From assembly GCF_013466605.1 (NCBI RefSeq), contig NZ_CP059162.1:1302001-1366000 (forward strand): 64,000 nt of DNA, written 5' to 3'. The translations under genes and the position numbers were made by a program. Below, piece by piece: positions 1 through 17,804 of this stretch. Under the pieces are notes generated by a model. It saw only the letters and a program-made list of their open reading frames with translations. It made no database searches and had not been told where the DNA came from. Source of the DNA: Pseudomonas chlororaphis subsp. aurantiaca. GTDB lineage: Bacteria; Pseudomonadota; Gammaproteobacteria; Pseudomonadales; Pseudomonadaceae. Within the stretch, counting starts at the first letter, position 1; every line of letters starts with the position of its first letter.

Positions 1-2
1 AT

Positions 3-128
3 CTGATCGAGTGGGCGCGTGGTCGTCCCTTGTCGGATCGGGTGCAAGGTTGGGGGATACAGATCGGTATCAGTTTGGTAGTCGGGGTGATGTTGCTTGC
101 CCTGGTCAACGATCTGGGTCGTCTGTAA
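3..128 (+). CDS. rseP: RseP zinc metalloprotease, C-terminal end (partial)
   Basis: The first 41 codons visible here encode the end of a site-2 protease and stop at TAA 126-128. The hydrophobic run IGISLVVGVMLLALVNDLGR is typical of the last membrane helix of RseP (YaeL), which cleaves the anti-sigma factor in the envelope stress response. The gene begins before the window, so its catalytic HExxH motif cannot be seen. It lies 74 bases before bamA, which matches the usual rseP-bamA order in gamma-proteobacteria. Only the tail is present, so the call rests mainly on synteny. Confidence 0.85.
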   Translation: MIEWARGRPLSDRVQGWGIQIGISLVVGVMLLALVNDLGRL

Positions 129-202
129 CGCTTCGCTGAATTGCGAATCTGCCGCATTTTGCGGCAGTTTCTTTATTGCCAGTTGGAATAAGAAAGGACT
201 TC

Positions 203-2590
203 ATGAAACGTCTGCTGCTAACTGCGGTTCTCTCCGTATTGATGATCGCCGAAGTTCACGCCGAGTCCTTCACTATCTCCGATATCCGCGTCAACGGCCT
301 CCAGCGGGTCTCCGCGGGTAGCGTCTTTGGGGCCTTGCCGCTGAACGTCGGTGAGCAGGCGGACGATCGTCGCCTCGTGGAATCCACTCGTGCGCTGTTC
401 AAAACCGGCTTCTTTCAAGATATCCAGCTGGGCCGCGATGGCAATGTCCTGGTCATCACGGTAGTCGAGCGTCCATCCGTCGCCAGTATCGAAATCGAAG
501 GCAACAAGGCGATTTCCACTGAAGACCTGATGAAAGGCCTCAAGCAATCCGGTCTCGCGGAAGGTGAAATCTTCCAGCGTGCGACCCTTGAAGGTGTTCG
601 TAACGAACTGCAGCGCCAATATGTCGCACAGGGCCGCTACTCGGCCACCGTCGATACCGAAGTGGTCCCGCAGCCGCGCAACCGTGTGGCGTTGAAGGTC
701 AATATCAACGAAGGCACCGTAGCCGCCATCCAGCACATCAACGTCGTGGGCAATACCGTATTCCCGGACGAAGACCTGGTTGATCTGTTCGAGCTGAAAA
801 CCACCAACTGGCTGTCGTTCTTCAAGAACGATGACAAGTATGCCCGTGAGAAGCTGTCCGGTGACCTGGAGCGCCTGCGTTCCTACTACCTGGACCGTGG
901 CTATATCAACATGGATATCGCTTCGACCCAGGTTTCGATCACCCCGGACAAGAAACACGTCTACATCACTGTGAACGTCAACGAAGGCGAGAAGTACAGC
1001 GTTCGTGACGTGAAGCTCAGCGGTGACCTGAAAGTGCCTGAAGACCAGGTCAAGTCGCTGCTGCTGGTCGAGAAGGGCCAGGTGTTCTCGCGCAAACTGA
1101 TGACCACCACTTCCGAGCTGATCACCCGTCGCCTGGGCAACGAGGGTTATACCTTCGCCAACGTCAACGGTGTTCCGCAGCCTCACGACGAAGATCATAC
1201 GGTCGATATCACTTTTGTGGTCGATCCCGGCAAGCGTGCCTACGTGAACCGCATCAACTTCCGCGGCAACACCAAGTCCGAAGACGAAGTGCTGCGTCGC
1301 GAAATGCGTCAGATGGAAGGTGGCTGGGCTTCGACCTACCTGATCGACCAGTCCAAGACCCGTCTGGAGCGCCTGGGCTTCTTCAAGGAAGTCAACGTCG
1401 AAACCCCGGCCGTGCCAGGTGTCGACGACCAGGTAGACGTCAACTACGCAGTAGAAGAGCAGGCTTCCGGTTCGATTACCGCCAGCGTCGGTTTCGCCCA
1501 GAGCGCCGGTCTGATCCTCGGTGGTTCGATCACCCAGAACAACTTCCTGGGTACCGGTAACAAGGTCAGTATCGGCCTGACCCGCAGCGAATACCAAAGC
1601 CGTTACAACTTCGGTTATGTCGACCCCTACTGGACTGCCGATGGCGTGAGCCTGGGTTACAACGCGTTCTATCGCACCACCGACTACGACGACCTCGATG
1701 TCGACGTGGCGAGCTATGCGGTAGACAGCCTGGGTGCCGGCGTCAGCGTTGGTTACCCGATCAGCGAGACTTCGCGTCTGACCTTCGGCCTGACCGCGCA
1801 GCAGGACAAGATCAAGACCGGTCGTTATACCGTCGACGAAATCTTCGACTTCGTGAACCGCGAAGGCGACAACTACCTGAACTTCAAGGCTTCGGCCGGC
1901 TGGTCCGAGTCGACCCTGAACAAAGGTGTCCTGGCGACCCGTGGTCATTCCCAGAGCCTGGTGCTGGAAGCCACTACTCCGGGCAGCGACCTGTCGTTCT
2001 TCAAGCTCGACTATCGTGGCCAGTTGTTCCAGCCGCTGACCGACACCTACACCATGCGCCTGCACACCGAGCTGGGTTATGGCGACGGTTATGGTTCGAC
2101 CGACGGCTTGCCGTTCTATGAAAACTACTATGCTGGTGGTTTCAACTCGGTTCGTGGTTTCAAGGACAGCACCCTGGGGCCTCGCAGTACCCCAAGCCGT
2201 GGTTTTGCCGATACAGGCAACTCCGGTACGACTCGTGACCCGGACCAGGATCCGCTGCCATTCGGTGGCAACGTGCTGATCCAGGGCGGTGTCGAGGTGC
2301 TGTTCCCGATGCCGTTCGTCAAGGATCAACGTTCGCTGCGGACTTCCGTGTTCTGGGACGTGGGTAACGTATTCGACTCCAAGTGCGAGAAGACCACCAA
2401 CACCAACGGCACATCGTCCAATACACAATGTAACGACATCAGCCTGAGCAATCTGGCCAGCTCCGTGGGTGTCGGTGTGACATGGGTAACCGCTCTGGGC
2501 CCGCTGAGCTTTGCTCTGGCGATGCCGATCAAGAAACCTGACGACGCTGAAACCCAGGTGTTCCAATTCTCCCTCGGTCAGACTTTCTAA
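203..2590 (+). CDS. bamA: Outer membrane protein assembly factor BamA
   Basis: BamA is the central Omp85 subunit of the BAM complex that folds beta-barrel proteins into the outer membrane. I chose ATG 203 (795 residues): the encoded start MKRLLLTAVLSVLMIAEVHA is a signal peptide and AGAAAGGA lies just upstream; an in-frame ATG at 176 would bury the signal. After the signal come five POTRA repeats (about residues 23-420) and a C-terminal 16-strand barrel. The lid-lock loop motif VRGF is visible near residue 650, and the protein ends in phenylalanine as outer-membrane barrels do. It is followed 45 bases later by skp. Its length fits the family. Confidence 0.97.
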   Translation: MKRLLLTAVLSVLMIAEVHAESFTISDIRVNGLQRVSAGSVFGALPLNVGEQADDRRLVESTRALFKTGFFQDIQLGRDGNVLVITVVERPSVASIEIEGNKAISTEDLMKGLKQSGLAEGEIFQRATLEGVRNELQRQYVAQGRYSATVDTEVVPQPRNRVALKVNINEGTVAAIQHINVVGNTVFPDEDLVDLFELKTTNWLSFFKNDDKYAREKLSGDLERLRSYYLDRGYINMDIASTQVSITPDKKHVYITVNVNEGEKYSVRDVKLSGDLKVPEDQVKSLLLVEKGQVFSRKLMTTTSELITRRLGNEGYTFANVNGVPQPHDEDHTVDITFVVDPGKRAYVNRINFRGNTKSEDEVLRREMRQMEGGWASTYLIDQSKTRLERLGFFKEVNVETPAVPGVDDQVDVNYAVEEQASGSITASVGFAQSAGLILGGSITQNNFLGTGNKVSIGLTRSEYQSRYNFGYVDPYWTADGVSLGYNAFYRTTDYDDLDVDVASYAVDSLGAGVSVGYPISETSRLTFGLTAQQDKIKTGRYTVDEIFDFVNREGDNYLNFKASAGWSESTLNKGVLATRGHSQSLVLEATTPGSDLSFFKLDYRGQLFQPLTDTYTMRLHTELGYGDGYGSTDGLPFYENYYAGGFNSVRGFKDSTLGPRSTPSRGFADTGNSGTTRDPDQDPLPFGGNVLIQGGVEVLFPMPFVKDQRSLRTSVFWDVGNVFDSKCEKTTNTNGTSSNTQCNDISLSNLASSVGVGVTWVTALGPLSFALAMPIKKPDDAETQVFQFSLGQTF

Positions 2591-2635
2591 GAGCCTGACC
2601 CAAGATAACGACAATGGATTTTGTAGGAGTGCATC

Positions 2636-3139
2636 GTGCGTAAGTTGACTCAATTGGTTCTCCTGGCGACTGTCCTGGTAGCAGGTCCGGCCTTCGCCGA
2701 CATGAAAATCGCCGTGCTGAACTATCAGATGGCTCTGCTGGAATCCGATGCTGCGAAGAAATACGCAGTGGATGCCGAGAAGAAGTTCGGCCCGCAGTTG
2801 AACAAGCTGAAAACCCTGGAAAGCAGCGCCAAGGGCATCCAGGATCGTCTGGTTGCCGGTGGTGACAAGATGCAGCAGGGCGAGCGTGAGCGCCTGGAAC
2901 TCGAATTCAAGCAGAAAGCCCGCGACTTCCAGTTCCAGTCCAAGGAGCTGAACGAAGCCAAGGCCGTTGCCGATCGTGAAATGCTCAAGCAACTGAAGCC
3001 GAAACTCGACAGCGCCGTGGAAGAAGTCATCAAGAAAGGTGGTTTTGACCTGGTGTTCGAGCGTGGTGCAGTGATTGATGTCAAACCTCAGTACGACATC
3101 ACTCGCCAGGTTATCGAGCGCATGAATCAGCTGAAGTAA
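2636..3139 (+). CDS. skp: Periplasmic chaperone Skp/OmpH
   Basis: Skp is a trimeric periplasmic chaperone that holds unfolded outer-membrane proteins on their way to BamA. The gene starts at GTG 2636, preceded by TAGGAG at 2623. The first 21 residues form a signal peptide ending in AGPAFA. The mature part is rich in Lys, Glu and Gln with long helical segments (about residues 40-120) that would form the coiled-coil tentacles. Its 167 residues match the family. It sits between bamA and lpxD, its standard place, and lpxD starts 3 bases after its stop. Confidence 0.95.
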   Translation: MRKLTQLVLLATVLVAGPAFADMKIAVLNYQMALLESDAAKKYAVDAEKKFGPQLNKLKTLESSAKGIQDRLVAGGDKMQQGERERLELEFKQKARDFQFQSKELNEAKAVADREMLKQLKPKLDSAVEEVIKKGGFDLVFERGAVIDVKPQYDITRQVIERMNQLK

Positions 3140-3142
3140 CCC

Positions 3143-4198
3143 ATGACAGCGACTATAAAGCTCGGCCAGCTGGCCGAGTTCCTCGGAGCCACCCTGCGTG
3201 GCTCCGCAGAGAAAGAAATCACTGGGCTAGCCACCTTGCAGGAGGCTGGCCCAGCTCAGTTGAGCTTTTTGGCAAATCCCCAATACCGTAAGTATCTGGC
3301 TGACAGTCAGGCAGGCGCCGTGCTGCTGAAAGCGGCGGATGCCGAGGGTTATGCCGGTGATGCCTTGGTCGTGGCCGATCCCTACCTGTCGTACGCCCGG
3401 ATTTCCCACCTGTTCGATCCCAAGCCCAAGGCCGCTGCCGGTATTCATCCGACTGCGGTCATCGCCGAGGATGCTGTGGTCGACGCAGCTGCCAGTATTG
3501 GCGCGTTTGCGGTCATCGAGAGCGGTGCGCAAATCGCCGCGGGTGTCACGATCGGTGCTCATTGTTTTATCGGTGCCCGTTGCCAGATTGGCGAGGGCGG
3601 CTGGCTGGCTCCACGCGTGACGCTTTACCACGATGTGCGTATCGGCAAGCGCGTGGTCATTCAGTCCGGTGCGGTACTGGGCGGCGAAGGTTTCGGTTTC
3701 GCCAACGAGAAAGGCATCTGGCAGAAGATCGCGCAGATTGGTGGCGTCACCATTGGCGATGATGTCGAGATAGGCGTGAATACCGCTATCGATCGCGGTG
3801 CGCTGGCCGATACCGTCATTGGCAATGGCGTGAAGCTGGATAACCAGATTCAGATCGCCCACAACGTCCAGGTCGGTGATCACACCGCCATGGCGGCCTG
3901 TGTCGGCATTTCCGGCAGTACCCGGATCGGCAAGCACTGCATGCTCGCCGGCGGTGTCGGGCTGGTTGGCCACATCGATATTTGCGACAACGTTTTCCTG
4001 ACCGGGATGACCATGGTGACCCACTCGATTACCGAGCCGGGCTCCTACTCTTCCGGTACAGCCATGCAGCCTGCTGCCGAGTGGCGCAAAAGCGCGGCAC
4101 GCATCCGTCAGCTCGATGATCTCGCGCGACGCCTGCGACAGCTGGAAAAGCGTGTAGGGGACGTGACCCCCGACGGTAAAGCTTCATCAGATGGCTGA
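3143..4198 (+). CDS. lpxD: UDP-3-O-(3-hydroxyacyl)glucosamine N-acyltransferase LpxD
   Basis: LpxD catalyses the third step of lipid A synthesis, adding a 3-hydroxyacyl chain from ACP to the 2-amino group of UDP-3-O-acylglucosamine. The 351-residue protein has an N-terminal uridine-binding domain (about 1-100), then many hexapeptide repeats of the left-handed beta-helix type (for example [14 protein letters not shown]), and a short helical C-terminus. The conserved catalytic His region is visible as [12 protein letters not shown]. The gene follows skp by 3 bases and clearly shares its transcript. Confidence 0.97.
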   Translation: MTATIKLGQLAEFLGATLRGSAEKEITGLATLQEAGPAQLSFLANPQYRKYLADSQAGAVLLKAADAEGYAGDALVVADPYLSYARISHLFDPKPKAAAGIHPTAVIAEDAVVDAAASIGAFAVIESGAQIAAGVTIGAHCFIGARCQIGEGGWLAPRVTLYHDVRIGKRVVIQSGAVLGGEGFGFANEKGIWQKIAQIGGVTIGDDVEIGVNTAIDRGALADTVIGNGVKLDNQIQIAHNVQVGDHTAMAACVGISGSTRIGKHCMLAGGVGLVGHIDICDNVFLTGMTMVTHSITEPGSYSSGTAMQPAAEWRKSAARIRQLDDLARRLRQLEKRVGDVTPDGKASSDG

Positions 4199-4307
4199 TA
4201 CCATTTCCATATCAAGTGTGCACAGCCGTTAGACTGCCTCCTTGATTTGCTAGAGGAGTGTGCGTTAGTCGCGCGCTCCCAATCTTTACTACAGGCTTCC
4301 CCCCGAA

Positions 4308-4748
4308 ATGATGGACATCAACGAGATTCGCGAATACCTGCCTCACCGTTACCCGTTCCTGTTGGTGGACCGGGTAGTGGACCTGGATGTTGAGGGCAAG
4401 TGCATTCGTGCCTACAAGAATGTCAGCATCAACGAACCTTTCTTCAATGGTCACTTCCCTGCGCATCCAATCATGCCGGGCGTGCTGATCATCGAAGCCA
4501 TGGCTCAGGCTGCGGGCATTCTTGGTTTCAAGATGCTGGACGTGAAGCCGGCCGATGGCACCCTCTACTACTTCGTCGGCTCCGACAAGCTGCGCTTCCG
4601 CCAGCCGGTACTGCCGGGTGACCAGTTGATCCTGGAAGCCAAGTTCATCAGCTGCAAGCGCCAGATCTGGAAATTCGAATGCCAGGCTTCGGTCGACGGC
4701 AAGCCGGTCTGCTCCGCTGAAATCATCTGTGCGGAACGCAAACTATGA
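4308..4748 (+). CDS. fabZ: 3-hydroxyacyl-ACP dehydratase FabZ
   Basis: FabZ dehydrates 3-hydroxyacyl-ACP in fatty acid elongation and sets the split between phospholipid and lipid A acyl chains. The hot-dog fold is shown by the catalytic His in [12 protein letters not shown] and the catalytic Glu in [10 protein letters not shown]. Length is 146 residues. Two adjacent ATGs (4308 and 4311) are possible starts. The gap of about 110 bases from lpxD may hold a promoter, but no clear one was seen. The stop overlaps the start of lpxA by 4 bases, so the two are translationally coupled. Confidence 0.97.
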   Translation: MMDINEIREYLPHRYPFLLVDRVVDLDVEGKCIRAYKNVSINEPFFNGHFPAHPIMPGVLIIEAMAQAAGILGFKMLDVKPADGTLYYFVGSDKLRFRQPVLPGDQLILEAKFISCKRQIWKFECQASVDGKPVCSAEIICAERKL

Positions 4749-5521
4749 GTTTGATTGACCCTCGCGCAATCATCGATCCGACGGCCATTCTGGCCGACGA
4801 CGTTGAGGTTGGCCCGTGGTCGATCGTTGGCGCCGGTGTGGAAATCGGCGAGGGTACGGTGATCGGGCCGCATGTGGTGCTCAAAGGCCCGACCCGGATC
4901 GGTAAGCACAATCGTATCTACCAGTTCTCCTCGGTAGGCGAAGACACTCCCGATCTGAAATACAAAGGCGAGGAAACCCGCCTGGTGATTGGTGACCACA
5001 ACGTCATTCGTGAAGGCGTGACCATTCATCGCGGCACTGTCCAGGATCGTTCCGAGACCACTCTCGGCGATCACAACCTGATCATGGCGTACGCCCATAT
5101 CGGTCACGACAGCGTGATCGGCAACCATTGCATCCTGGTCAACAACACGGCGTTGGCCGGCCATGTGCATGTGGACGACTGGGCGATCCTGTCCGGTTTC
5201 ACCCTGGTTCACCAGTACTGCCATATCGGCGCCCACAGCTTTTCCGGCATGGGTACGGCGATCGGCAAGGATGTTCCGGCCTTTGTCACAGTGTTCGGCA
5301 ACCCGGCCGAGGCGCGCAGCATGAACTTCGAGGGCATGCGCCGTCGTGGTTTCAGCGAAGACGCGATTCACGCCCTGCGTCGAGCCTATAAAGTGGTGTA
5401 TCGCCAGGGCTTGACCGTCGATCAGGCGCTCGTCGAGCTGGCAGAAGCTGCTGCACAATTTCCCGAAGTCGCGGTATTTCGTGACTCGATCCAGTCTTCG
5501 ACTCGCGGCATCACCCGTTAA
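4745..5521 (+). CDS. lpxA: UDP-N-acetylglucosamine O-acyltransferase LpxA
   Basis: LpxA performs the first step of lipid A synthesis: transfer of a 3-hydroxyacyl chain (C10 in Pseudomonas) to O-3 of UDP-GlcNAc. The 258-residue protein is built of hexapeptide repeats (for example [15 protein letters not shown]) with a C-terminal helical domain. The catalytic His lies in the [12 protein letters not shown] segment. ATG 4745 overlaps the fabZ stop, and lpxB follows after 2 bases. Length and repeat pattern are normal. Confidence 0.97.
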   Translation: MSLIDPRAIIDPTAILADDVEVGPWSIVGAGVEIGEGTVIGPHVVLKGPTRIGKHNRIYQFSSVGEDTPDLKYKGEETRLVIGDHNVIREGVTIHRGTVQDRSETTLGDHNLIMAYAHIGHDSVIGNHCILVNNTALAGHVHVDDWAILSGFTLVHQYCHIGAHSFSGMGTAIGKDVPAFVTVFGNPAEARSMNFEGMRRRGFSEDAIHALRRAYKVVYRQGLTVDQALVELAEAAAQFPEVAVFRDSIQSSTRGITR

Positions 5522-5523
5522 TC

Positions 5524-6654
5524 ATGAGCAAACTGCGTATTGCGCTGGTGGCTGGCGAAGCTTCCGGCGACATTCTTGGCGCCGGTTTGATGCGTGCGCT
5601 CAAGGCCCAGCATCCTGCCGTTGAGTTCATCGGTGTCGGAGGCCCGCTGATGCAGGCTGAAGGGTTGACGTCCTATTTCCCGATGGAGCGCCTGGCGGTC
5701 ATGGGCTTGGTGGAAGTCCTGGGGCGCTTGCGCGAACTGCTGGCCCGGCGCAAGAAGCTGGTTCAGACCCTGATCGCCGAGAAGCCGGACGTGTTCATCG
5801 GCATCGACGCCCCCGACTTCAACCTGAACATCGAACTCCAGTTGCGCCAGGCCGGTATCAAGACCGTGCACTACGTCAGTCCTTCGGTCTGGGCCTGGCG
5901 GCAAAAGCGCGTGCTGAAGATCCGCGAAGGTTGCGACCTGATGCTGACGCTGTTCCCGTTCGAAGCCAAATTCTATGAAGAGAAGGGCGTGCCAGTGCGG
6001 TTCGTCGGGCACTCCCTGGCTGACGCCATTCCGTTGGAAGCCGATCGGGCTGCGGCTCGCGCTGAGCTGGGCTTGGCCGAGGGTCCGCTGGTGGCCCTGA
6101 TGCCGGGCAGCCGTGGCGGCGAAGTCGGGCGCCTCGGGGCCTTGTTCCTCGACGCGGCGCAACGCCTGCGCGCCTTGCGTCCAGGGGTGCGTTTCGTCAT
6201 GCCTTGCGCGAGCCCCGAGCGGCGTACTCAGCTGGAAGAGCTGCTGGCCGGTCGCGACTTGCCGCTGACCCTGCTCAACGGCCAGTCGCATCAGGCGCTG
6301 GCGGCTTGCGATGCGGTATTGATCGCTTCCGGCACCGCGACCCTTGAGGCGCTGCTGTACAAGCGCCCGATGGTCGTCGCCTATCGCCTGGCGCCGCTGA
6401 CCTTCTGGATTCTCAAGCGCATGGTCAAGAGCCCTTATATTTCCCTGCCGAACCTGCTGGCCCAGCGCCTGCTGGTTCCCGAGCTGCTGCAGGATGACGC
6501 GACTGCGGAGGCCCTGGCCCAGACCCTGTCGCCCCTGATCGAAGACGGCCAGGAGCAGACTCGCGGGTTTGACGAGATCCATCGCACCCTGCGCCGGGAT
6601 GCCTCCAACCAGGCGGCTGAAGCGGTGTTGAACCTGATTGGCAAACCGGCATGA
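5524..6654 (+). CDS. lpxB: Lipid-A-disaccharide synthase LpxB
   Basis: LpxB is a GT19 glycosyltransferase that joins UDP-2,3-diacylglucosamine to lipid X, forming the lipid A disaccharide at the inner face of the cytoplasmic membrane. The N-terminal [15 protein letters not shown] motif and the later [10 protein letters not shown] and MPGSRGGEV motifs are characteristic, as is GTATLEALL near the C-terminus. The 376 residues fit the family. It closes the lipid A block; its stop overlaps the rnhB start (ATGA). Confidence 0.96.
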   Translation: MSKLRIALVAGEASGDILGAGLMRALKAQHPAVEFIGVGGPLMQAEGLTSYFPMERLAVMGLVEVLGRLRELLARRKKLVQTLIAEKPDVFIGIDAPDFNLNIELQLRQAGIKTVHYVSPSVWAWRQKRVLKIREGCDLMLTLFPFEAKFYEEKGVPVRFVGHSLADAIPLEADRAAARAELGLAEGPLVALMPGSRGGEVGRLGALFLDAAQRLRALRPGVRFVMPCASPERRTQLEELLAGRDLPLTLLNGQSHQALAACDAVLIASGTATLEALLYKRPMVVAYRLAPLTFWILKRMVKSPYISLPNLLAQRLLVPELLQDDATAEALAQTLSPLIEDGQEQTRGFDEIHRTLRRDASNQAAEAVLNLIGKPA

Positions 6655-7298
6655 GTAACGAAAAGATGCAGATGGGACTGGATTTCTCGCTGGTGGCCGA
6701 TGCCGAAGACCTGGTGGCCGGTGTCGACGAAGTAGGGCGCGGCCCATTATGCGGCGCAGTGGTCACGGCCGCGGTCATCCTCGATCCGAGCCGGCCGATT
6801 CTCGGCCTGAACGACTCGAAGAAGCTCACCGAGGCCCGCCGCGAAAAACTCTACGACGAGATTTGTGAGAAAGCCCTGAGCTGGTGCATTGCTCGCGCCG
6901 AAGTCGAGGAAATCGACGAATTGAATATCCTGCATGCCACCATGCTGGCCATGCAGCGCGCGGTAGAAGGGCTGAGCGTGACCCCGAAACTGGCAATGAT
7001 CGACGGTAATCGTTGCCCGAAACTGTCGATGCCTGCCGAAGCGGTGGTCCAGGGCGACAGCAAGGTGCCGGCGATCGCCGCGGCGTCGATTCTGGCCAAG
7101 GTCAGCCGGGATCGCGAGATGGCGGCGTTCGAGCTGATCTACCCAGGTTATGGCATCGGCGGGCACAAGGGCTACCCGACGCCCGTTCATCTGGAAGCGC
7201 TGGCCCGCCTGGGGCCGACGCCGATTCACCGGCGCTCGTTCGCGCCGGTACGTCAAGCCTACGAAGCCCGTGAGAACCTGGGCGAGATTCAGTCCTGA
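6651..7298 (+). CDS. rnhB: Ribonuclease HII
   Basis: RNase HII cuts RNA in RNA-DNA hybrids and starts removal of single misincorporated ribonucleotides. The metal-binding [10 protein letters not shown] motif (about residues 25-34) and the later conserved Asp segments, including [17 protein letters not shown] near the end, identify it. Length is 215 residues. The start overlaps the lpxB stop by 4 bases; internal ATGs at codons 6 and 8 are alternatives. A strong intrinsic terminator follows (7315-7348), separating the lpx-rnhB unit from dnaE. Confidence 0.96.
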   Translation: MSNEKMQMGLDFSLVADAEDLVAGVDEVGRGPLCGAVVTAAVILDPSRPILGLNDSKKLTEARREKLYDEICEKALSWCIARAEVEEIDELNILHATMLAMQRAVEGLSVTPKLAMIDGNRCPKLSMPAEAVVQGDSKVPAIAAASILAKVSRDREMAAFELIYPGYGIGGHKGYPTPVHLEALARLGPTPIHRRSFAPVRQAYEARENLGEIQS

Positions 7299-7314
7299 GG
7301 CTGATGTTTTAGCG

Positions 7315-7348
7315 AAGGCCCGGTACAATCCGGGCCTTGTTGTTTTTG
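7315..7348 (+). terminator. Intrinsic terminator after rnhB
   Basis: Inverted arms AAGGCCCGG and CCGGGCCTT enclose the 6-base loop TACAAT and are followed by a T-rich tract (GTTGTTTTT). It lies between the rnhB stop and the dnaE start, so it should end or weaken readthrough. The loop resembles a -10 box, but no -35 was found at the right distance. Confidence 0.75.
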
Positions 7349-7367
7349 TGCTCATTACAGGATCACT

Positions 7368-10892
<3,525 letters not shown>

Positions 10893-11032
10893 CGGTCAGG
10901 CGCCATGAAAGTGCGCCGATCTCGACCCGAATTTTTAATCTCGACCTGAACGCGCCTCTCCCTTAAGGTAGGGCGCGAATAGACAACCGGCCGGCCCAAG
11001 CTCTCTTGGACGTCGACCCAAGACGGACGCCT

Positions 11033-11980
11033 ATGAACCCGAATTTTCTTGATTTCGAACAGCCGATCGCCGACCTGCAAGCCAAGATCGAAGAGTTGCG
11101 CTTGGTCGGTAATGACAATTCGCTGAATATCGGCGATGAGATCACCCGCCTGCAGGACAAGAGCAGCACCCTGACCGAGGACATCTTCGGCAAGCTGACC
11201 AGCTGGCAGATCGCACGCCTGGCGCGTCACCCGCGTCGTCCGTACACCCTGGACTACATCGAGCACATCTTTACCGAGTTCGACGAACTGCATGGCGACC
11301 GTCACTTCTCCGACGACGCCGCGATCGTTGGTGGTGTTGCCCGTCTGGACGACCAGCCGGTCATGATCATCGGCCACCAGAAAGGCCGTGAAGTGCGCGA
11401 GAAAGTCCGTCGCAACTTCGGCATGCCGCGTCCTGAAGGCTATCGCAAGGCGTGCCGCCTGATGGAAATGGCCGAACGCTTCAAGATGCCGATCCTGACG
11501 TTCATCGACACCCCGGGCGCCTACCCGGGCATCGACGCCGAAGAGCGCAACCAGAGCGAGGCAATCGCCTGGAACCTGCGGGTCATGGCGCGCCTGAAAA
11601 CCCCGATCATCGCCACCGTGATCGGTGAGGGTGGTTCCGGCGGTGCGCTGGCCATCGGTGTCTGCGATCAGCTGAACATGCTGCAGTACTCCACTTACGC
11701 GGTGATCTCGCCGGAAGGCTGCGCCTCGATCCTGTGGAAAACCGCCGAGAAAGCGCCGGATGCCGCCGAAGCCATGGGCATCACCGCCGAGCGCCTGAAA
11801 GGCCTGGGCATTGTCGACAAGGTCATCAGCGAGCCGCTGGGTGGCGCGCACCGTGATCCGGTTGCCGCTGCTGCTCTGATCCGCGCCGAGCTGACTTCCC
11901 AGCTGGCGATGCTTAAGAAGATGGATAACGACACCCTGCTGGCGCGTCGTTACGATCGCCTGATGAGCTACGGTCTCTGA
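11033..11980 (+). CDS. accA: Acetyl-CoA carboxylase carboxyltransferase subunit alpha
   Basis: AccA pairs with AccD to transfer the carboxyl group from biotin-BCCP to acetyl-CoA, the first committed step of fatty acid synthesis. I chose ATG 11033 (315 residues, [10 protein letters not shown]) because this start matches the family; an in-frame ATG at 11006 adds nine residues of no family character. The crotonase-like core has the oxyanion-hole segment [12 protein letters not shown] and the [12 protein letters not shown] motif. It follows dnaE after 140 bases and is followed by a REP-like inverted repeat. Confidence 0.96.
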   Translation: MNPNFLDFEQPIADLQAKIEELRLVGNDNSLNIGDEITRLQDKSSTLTEDIFGKLTSWQIARLARHPRRPYTLDYIEHIFTEFDELHGDRHFSDDAAIVGGVARLDDQPVMIIGHQKGREVREKVRRNFGMPRPEGYRKACRLMEMAERFKMPILTFIDTPGAYPGIDAEERNQSEAIAWNLRVMARLKTPIIATVIGEGGSGGALAIGVCDQLNMLQYSTYAVISPEGCASILWKTAEKAPDAAEAMGITAERLKGLGIVDKVISEPLGGAHRDPVAAAALIRAELTSQLAMLKKMDNDTLLARRYDRLMSYGL

Positions 11981-11996
11981 CAGATCGACGCTCCTT

Positions 11997-12081
11997 GTAG
12001 GGGCGGGCTTGCTCGCGAAATGGGCGCCTCGGCCATTCAGGTCGAGGCTTTTCAGGCGCTGCGAGCAAGCTCGGTCTCTAC
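11997..12081. repeat. REP-like inverted repeat between accA and tilS
   Basis: Two imperfect inverted arms, 11997-12018 (GTAGGGGCGGGCTTGCTCGC...) and 12059-12081, face each other across about 40 bases. The sequence is the common Pseudomonas intergenic repeat of the type GTAGGAGCGAGCTTGCTCGC. Such pairs are mobilised by RAYT transposases and can affect transcript ends. They contain no gene. Confidence 0.75.
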
Positions 12082-12099
12082 TCAGGATCCGGTCCACTC

Positions 12100-13428
12100 A
12101 TGAGCCCATTCGATACCGCCCTTACGCAAAAACTGCTGCAACGCCTCCTGCCCTGGCTGGATCGATCGGTCTGGCGCATCGCGTTCTCCGGTGGCCTTGA
12201 TTCCACCGTCTTGCTGCACCTGCTTGCCCAACTCAGGCAGCGACATATGCTTCCCCCGTTGACCGCCATCCATGTGCATCACGGCCTTCAGGCTGTGGCT
12301 GACGCCTGGCCGGAGCATTGTCGAATCCAGTGCGAAGCGTTGGCAGTGCCGTTACAAATAGTGGCGGTGCAGGTGCAACCGGGAGCCAGCCTCGAGCGTG
12401 CGGCACGGGAAGCGCGTTATGCCGCGTTCGAAGAGGTAACCGGCAGCAATGAGCTGTTGCTGACGGCCCAGCACCGTGACGATCAGGCGGAAACCCTGTT
12501 GTTCCGTTTGCTGCGTGGGGCCGGGGTCAGGGGGCTGTCCGCCATGCCGGCGTCGCGTGCCTTGGGGCGGGGGCATTTGCTGCGGCCTTTGCTCGACGTC
12601 TCCCGCGACGAGTTGGAGCGTTACGCTCGTGATCACCAACTGCACTGGATCGACGACCCCTCCAATCAGGACCGGCAGTTCTCCCGTAATTACCTGCGCC
12701 ATCAGGTGTTCCCATTGCTGACCGCCCGCTGGCCACAGGCTGCCAGCAGCCTGGCGCGCAGCGCGGCGCATTTGCGTGAGGCCCGGGAGTTGCTGGATGA
12801 GCTGGCGATCATCGATCTGCAAGAGGCGGCTAAGGGTGTTGGGTTCGAGTGGCTGGGCTTGCCATCCCTGGCACTGGCGCCTTTGGTCGGTTTGTCGGAG
12901 GCGCGTCAGCGCAATGCCCTGAGTCACTGGCTGAGCCAGTTCACGACCTTGCCTGACAGCGACCACTGGGCGGGTTGGCAGACGCTGCGCGATGCCGCAG
13001 GCGACAGCCGCCCGGTATGGCGGCTGGGGCAGGGCGAGTTGCAGCGGGCGGCAGGGCGTGTCTGGTGGTTGTCGGGTTGCTGGTTGCAATCCCCGCTATC
13101 GGCGCCGAGTTGGGTCGATACCGCTGCGCCTTTGCAGTTACCAGGCAATGGGCAATTGCAATTCATCGGTGGCGCACCGCAAGGGCCCTTGCAGGTGCGT
13201 TACCGTCAGGGGGGCGAGGTGATGCAACTGCCTGGGCGCGGCCACCGCGACCTCAAGCGCCTGCTCAATGAGACAGGTCTGCCGGCCTTCGTCCGTGGCA
13301 GATTGCCGCTGCTGTATCGAGGCGAGCAATTGCTCGCGGTGGCGAACCTGCCAGGTCTTGACGCAAATGCCCATGAAGGTTGGCAATTGCATTGGCAGCC
13401 GCCTTCGAGCGATCAAGGTTTGAGCTGA
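12100..13428 (+). CDS. tilS: tRNA(Ile)-lysidine synthase TilS
   Basis: TilS attaches lysine to C34 of the CAU-anticodon tRNA-Ile so that it reads AUA codons; it is essential. The N-type ATP pyrophosphatase P-loop SGGLDSTV is at about residues 28-35, followed by the HHGLQ motif and the C-terminal substrate-binding domains (about 330-430) with the conserved RGHRDLKRLLNE segment. Length 442 is normal. The gene begins after a REP-like element and is followed by a 274-base gap before pyrG in which I found no further gene. Confidence 0.95.
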   Translation: MSPFDTALTQKLLQRLLPWLDRSVWRIAFSGGLDSTVLLHLLAQLRQRHMLPPLTAIHVHHGLQAVADAWPEHCRIQCEALAVPLQIVAVQVQPGASLERAAREARYAAFEEVTGSNELLLTAQHRDDQAETLLFRLLRGAGVRGLSAMPASRALGRGHLLRPLLDVSRDELERYARDHQLHWIDDPSNQDRQFSRNYLRHQVFPLLTARWPQAASSLARSAAHLREARELLDELAIIDLQEAAKGVGFEWLGLPSLALAPLVGLSEARQRNALSHWLSQFTTLPDSDHWAGWQTLRDAAGDSRPVWRLGQGELQRAAGRVWWLSGCWLQSPLSAPSWVDTAAPLQLPGNGQLQFIGGAPQGPLQVRYRQGGEVMQLPGRGHRDLKRLLNETGLPAFVRGRLPLLYRGEQLLAVANLPGLDANAHEGWQLHWQPPSSDQGLS

Positions 13429-13681
13429 AAGTCCCTTTCCGGTAGACTACGCTCCCTTCTTGATACAACTTCTGTGGATTCGCCTGAATTGCAGGAGTTG
13501 CCGATTACCAAGCAGTCTTTGCTGGGCGATTCCAAAAAATGTGTAGCGAGCAACGTACCGGTGTTTTTTCTTCCGGTCTGTCCCAACGCGGCGGTTTTTT
13601 TGAAAGGTGCACTGTGATTAATGCAGGTGATCGGGGGCTTCGGCCTTCCTTCGCTTTCCCCGGCGGCTCGGACCGCTTTAA

Positions 13682-16185
<2,504 letters not shown>

Positions 16186-16219
16186 AACCGATTTCTCCGG
16201 TAAAGTACCGCACGATTAA

Positions 16220-17632
<1,413 letters not shown>

Positions 17633-17714
17633 GCGGTAGATGGTACAAAGACACCGGATTGGGTCAGAAAAATCGCATCAGCGAGGTTTTTGCCACTAAT
17701 CTGATGCCTTAAGA

Positions 17715-17744
17715 GCACAAGCCTGGTTCTTCCAGGCTTCGTGC
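17715..17744 (+). terminator. Hairpin downstream of eno
   Basis: AAGCCTGG and CCAGGCTT pair across the loop TTCTT, and the flanking GCAC/GTGC extend the stem with one bulge. The following bases are not T-rich, so termination strength is doubtful. It is the best candidate end of the eno transcript. Confidence 0.4.
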
Positions 17745-17804
17745 TGTCAGTAGGTTCGAAGTTGTTGGCATGGCTGTCTTTTTTCACTGGATACCCGATA
17801 TTCG

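Noticed and set aside
218..2992. 924-codon open frame on the - strand opposite bamA and skp
   Set aside because: It is a mirror of high GC codon use in bamA and skp; the translated product has no family motifs, and the + strand genes are certain.
7324..7329. TACAAT as a -10 box for dnaE
   Set aside because: It forms the loop of the rnhB terminator, and no fitting -35 lies 16-18 bases upstream.
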